DNA of 11,704 nucleotides, taken from positions 1 through 11,704 of the forward strand of contig JNEM01000112.1 in NCBI GenBank assembly GCA_000697335.1, read 5' to 3'. Position 1 is the first letter of the stretch. Each line of letters opens with the position of its first letter. A program made the translations under genes and the position numbers. Below, one piece after another: positions 8,571 through 11,704 of this stretch. Source of the DNA: Conidiobolus incongruus B7586 (taxonomy: Eukaryota; Entomophthoromycota; Entomophthoromycetes; Entomophthorales; Conidiobolaceae). Under the pieces are notes generated by a model. It saw nothing but the letters and a program-made list of their open reading frames with translations, was not told the origin of the DNA and searched no databases.

Positions 8571-9600
8571 TTTAAATCAAATTTATTATTTAAATACTCA
8601 AAATAATCAAAAACGATTAAAATAATGTTATTTACAAATCAGTTAAAATCGGTATAAATTCTGATTTGGATTACTTAAATTTCATTACTTATGTCCAAAT
8701 TAATGATGAATAAAGTATGATTTGATTATGTAATCGTCATCTACATTAACTTTGTTTCTAACAATTTGTTTTAATAATTAGTTCACATCAATTGTATTAA
8801 CGTTTGATAATGGTTCGATTGTATAGAATAATTCAGACTTAATACAATCATATCGATATATCATTAAATCAGGTGATATTATCAATAACAGTTATGCTTT
8901 ATTTTAATTTGCATTAAATCAAATCTAATTTCAAATCTTGAAATTTGATTTTAAATGATCTAAAATATTAATAAACACTGTAATTTGTTATATATCTTGG
9001 CTCAATTCATCATAATTAAAAACTATGTACTCATTCCAAATATATTTTCAATTATCTCACCTAGACTAAATTTGTTATTTAGTTACATTTTAAAATTTTT
9101 GATTTTTATACATAAAGAGTAATGTGTAAATTAATAGATATTAGTGATTATTTATATCAACGACATAAATATCTAGTAAAATATAAATAACTATTTATTT
9201 TTAAATCACCTCGAATATGAATTGATGATATAGATAATACTAAAAAATTTATTTTTCTTGTATTCTTAATATAATCTTATCACTGTCAAAAAACACGTAT
9301 AGTTAAATAAGATGTTTGAAGCATAATAATTATAATTTTAATTTAGGTATAATTGATGTTGCTGTCCTGTACTTGAGTTTCAATTGATAAAGTTTATATT
9401 TTATTATAATATTATTTTTCGTTATTAATTGAGTTTGTTTATATATCAGTTACATGGGGAAATTTCCCAAAGAATCTTGGTTTATCTTTGAATATTATAA
9501 TTCAATCTGATTATTTTAAACTTCTGCATTTAATAAATGCATTGCCTAACAATCCCATAATAATCTCCTATCACACTATCAATATATTCAAAATTAATAA
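8571..9600. other. AT-rich spacer upstream of the coiled-coil gene
   Basis: No supported gene. 8690-8900 and 9280-9560 have somewhat more G and C but no long or convincing frame. A T-arm-like GGTTCGATT near 8813 was considered and dismissed. The last 50 bases before the gene are A/C-rich and G-poor, which fits a leader. No strong TATA box stands out. Confidence 0.5.
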
Positions 9601-9650
9601 ATCAGTCAATTTATCTAAAATTAACCCAAATAACAAAAAAATTAAATAAA

Positions 9651-9962
9651 ATGACTAAACAACCTATCGACATAGATTTCAACGAGCTATCAAAATTAGA
9701 ACAAGAGTTAAAGGATTGGGAGAGTAGAATAAATAACAATCCTAACGCTTCTGAGTTGGACATTCAAAAGATGTTGAGTGAGATGGAACAGGCTAACTCC
9801 TTGCTGGAGGGTCTCGCTAATAGAGTTGACGACTTTAACGATAAATTGGACTATATTTTGAATGAGATGGATTCGAACGAAAAGAATGCAAGTTCCGAAA
9901 CTGGAACTATAACGCAGGATCAAGCTAGTATTGAGAAGGATTCTAACTCAAATAGTAATTAA
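9651..9962 (+). CDS. Small acidic coiled-coil protein, 103 residues, family not recognised
   Basis: A single uninterrupted ORF with an A at -3 (AAAATG) and clearly higher G+C than its flanks, which argues for a real gene. Hydrophobic residues follow heptad spacing in two blocks. The first is L13, L16, L20, W23, I27. The second is I38, L42, M45, L52, L55, V59, F62, L66, I69/L70, M73. A polar hinge containing NNNPN (28-32) joins them, so the shape is probably a helical hairpin or two short coiled coils. The tail, from about residue 74, is Ser/Asn/Glu/Gln-rich and likely disordered. There is no signal peptide, membrane segment or Cys/His cluster. Length and layout recall small subunits of coiled-coil complexes (tethering, BLOC-1-like or kinetochore type), but this is shape only and no family is claimed. 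The frame stays open for some codons upstream without another ATG, and that stretch looks like AT-rich leader. An overlapping antisense ORF is a shadow. Confidence 0.8.
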   Translation: MTKQPIDIDFNELSKLEQELKDWESRINNNPNASELDIQKMLSEMEQANSLLEGLANRVDDFNDKLDYILNEMDSNEKNASSETGTITQDQASIEKDSNSNSN

Positions 9963-9979
9963 TTAGTTTGCACTTCGTA

Positions 9980-9985
9980 ATTAAA
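9980..9985 (+). terminator. Possible poly(A) signal ATTAAA after the coiled-coil gene
   Basis: ATTAAA lies 18 bases after the TAA stop at 9960-9962. It is a usual variant of the poly(A) hexamer, but it is close to the stop and common by chance here. Confidence 0.2.
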
Positions 9986-9989
9986 TTAT

Positions 9990-11704
9990 TTTAATATATT
10001 TAGCAATTTTTTAGTAGAGGGTATTTTTATATCTTAACTTAATTTTTTAATTATTTCTAATTTATATTTTATTTAGTGTTAAAGTCCTTCGAATTTAATT
10101 TTACTGAATAATATTAAATATATTATATATCCTTTTAATTTTGCATATATATTATTTTTTTATATTTTGTAGCATAAGACAAATATATTTAGTTATACCG
10201 CTACACCATTACTTTAAATTATCTATAACTATTATTACTCATCAATATTTAATTATCATTCCACTCTTTTGATATTTCCTTTCTTTACCATTAATCAACC
10301 TAGAATTATATCAGCTTATTCAACTTAACCTTATTTATATAATTTATTTACAGAATTTCGCTGACTTATATTGAATATCTAACTCTCTTTTAACGGTTAA
10401 AATAATATCACTCTGTATTTGCACTTGCACATTGATACGTGATCATATAATTTTATTATTATCAATCAATTTATTCTTGATATATAAATGCCATATGAAT
10501 AATCTGTTAAATATTCTTATATTCTGAAAAGAATCCAATTTTTTATATCATTTTTTAGGAATTTTCAAACTCTTAAAATATATAATTAATTTATCTTTTT
10601 GATAATAATTGTAATATACTATATATCTTCATTAAAATAAATTAAGTTTTGAATAAAAATTTCCTTTATTACTATTCTTAAAATGTAAGTATTATGAAAT
10701 TGTAAAAATATATATTAAAAGATAATATTTTAAATAGGCAGTTCTAATTCCAATTTATCTAAATTATTTGAAATGCTATTGATTTGTACATTTTTATCTT
10801 AAAAATTATAGTCTATCAATTTAATATATAAACCAAATTTAATAATAAATTAACTGTTGATTTGTAATCATATGATGATATGAATTTTTGATTAATTAAT
10901 ATTTGAAATAAAACAATATTAACTATTAAAAATAAATATTATATTGAGTATTTGGTAAATAATTTAAAATTTATTATTATATTGCTTTTATAGTATTATA
11001 ATTAATAATTATTATAATAAAATATAATTTTTTAAAAATATTTCAAATTAGTATTAATTTTAATAATTCATACTCAATTCAAAAATATTCTCAGTTTATT
11101 TAAAATCACTATGAATATATATACTAGCCTATAAAAATGAGTTATAAAATTATGATCATATATATTTTTATTAATAACTTTATTAATTCTTAATTAAATT
11201 ATATAATAAACTTATATCATTTATTTATAATAAAATATATTTGATTAAATTATATTATTTTTTAGTTGATATATTAAAATTTAAAATTTATTTAAGATAA
11301 GTTATAAATTTATGTATTTTAGTTTTAGAAAGAAAATTAAAACTTAATATATTTATTTTTTGTTTTTTTAACTTCTTTAAGTTTATAAGGTATAAAGTCA
11401 ATTAATTTCTTATATTAAAAAAGATAAATTTTGTTTTAATCTTCTTAAATATATTTTTAAAGCTTATTTAAATTTTTTACTAATAAGAAAGCTTTAATTA
11501 TTTTTTTTACTAATCTTAAAGGTATTTAATTAAATTATAGTTAAAAGATTAAAAAACCACTTTATAACTATCACTTTATTATTTTTAAACCATTTAATAT
11601 TAAAAATAATACTATAATAAAAAATATTATTATTTTAGAAAATAACATCCAATTTATTTAACTTATTTTATTTAATAATTTTTTTAATTTATTATTTAAG
11701 ATAT
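9990..11704. other. Extremely AT-rich flank, no gene seen
   Basis: Some lines have as few as 3 G or C per 60 bases. A few C-bearing patches around 10180-10450 have no open frame of note. No tandem array that would suggest a centromere, telomere or replication origin was found. Features of those kinds cannot be excluded from composition alone. Confidence 0.55.
11577..11611. repeat. 12-bp AT-only inverted repeat
   Basis: TATTATTTTTAA (11577-11588) pairs with 11600-11611 over an 11-nt loop. The stem is entirely A/T and it sits in the most AT-rich flank. Confidence 0.25.

Noticed and set aside
8790-8840. tRNA-like T arm (GGTTCGATT)
   Set aside because: The flanking bases do not form a T stem, and no acceptor or anticodon arm is found at the right distance.
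9708-9923. 71-codon minus-strand ORF opposite the coiled-coil gene
   Set aside because: Shadow of the sense gene, whose heptads and start context are convincing.
9990-11704. Centromere or replication origin in the extreme AT-rich flank
   Set aside because: Composition alone is not evidence; no repeat array or known consensus was recognised.
1-11704. CRISPR array, prokaryotic operon or riboswitch
   Set aside because: No regularly spaced repeats, and the spliced fungal-type gene shows the window is eukaryotic.

Overview
This is a very AT-rich eukaryotic window. The flanks fall to about 5% G+C in some 60-base lines, while coding sequence sits near 38-48%. It is most likely chromosomal DNA of an early-diverging filamentous fungus with an extremely AT-rich genome (Glomeromycotina, Entomophthoromycotina and Neocallimastigomycota are candidates). 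The evidence is a fungal-type PIN-like/ECM3-family membrane transporter, a 54-nt GT..AG intron, standard stop and glutamine codon use, and low gene density. The phylum cannot be fixed from this window.

Layout. 1-1304 is plain AT-rich spacer. 1305-2636 is a patchy, higher-G+C tract that looks like decayed coding sequence and holds a 26/28 direct repeat. 2640-4185 is spacer. 4186-4987 holds two more coding-like islands and a perfect 15-bp inverted repeat. 5495-6769 (minus strand) is the one gene identified with confidence: a two-exon, 406-residue transporter of the auxin efflux carrier (Mem_trans) family. It has a TATA box, an upstream CCAAT-rich promoter island and a downstream AATAAA. 7190-8099 is spacer with hairpin-forming repeats. 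8109-8570 is another coding-like relic. 9651-9962 (plus strand) is a compact intronless gene for a 103-residue acidic coiled-coil protein. From about 9990 to the end the sequence is among the most AT-rich in the window and no gene is visible.

The two intact genes lie 2.9 kb apart, are transcribed divergently, and show no sign of working together. Nothing here amounts to a convincing new multi-gene system. The points most worth following up are the transporter's easily missed first exon, its sorting-type dileucine motif in a short loop, its CCAAT-rich promoter island with a small upstream ORF, the unassigned coiled-coil gene, and the relic islands. The relics are the weakest calls, because very AT-rich DNA readily reads as protein-like in more than one frame.
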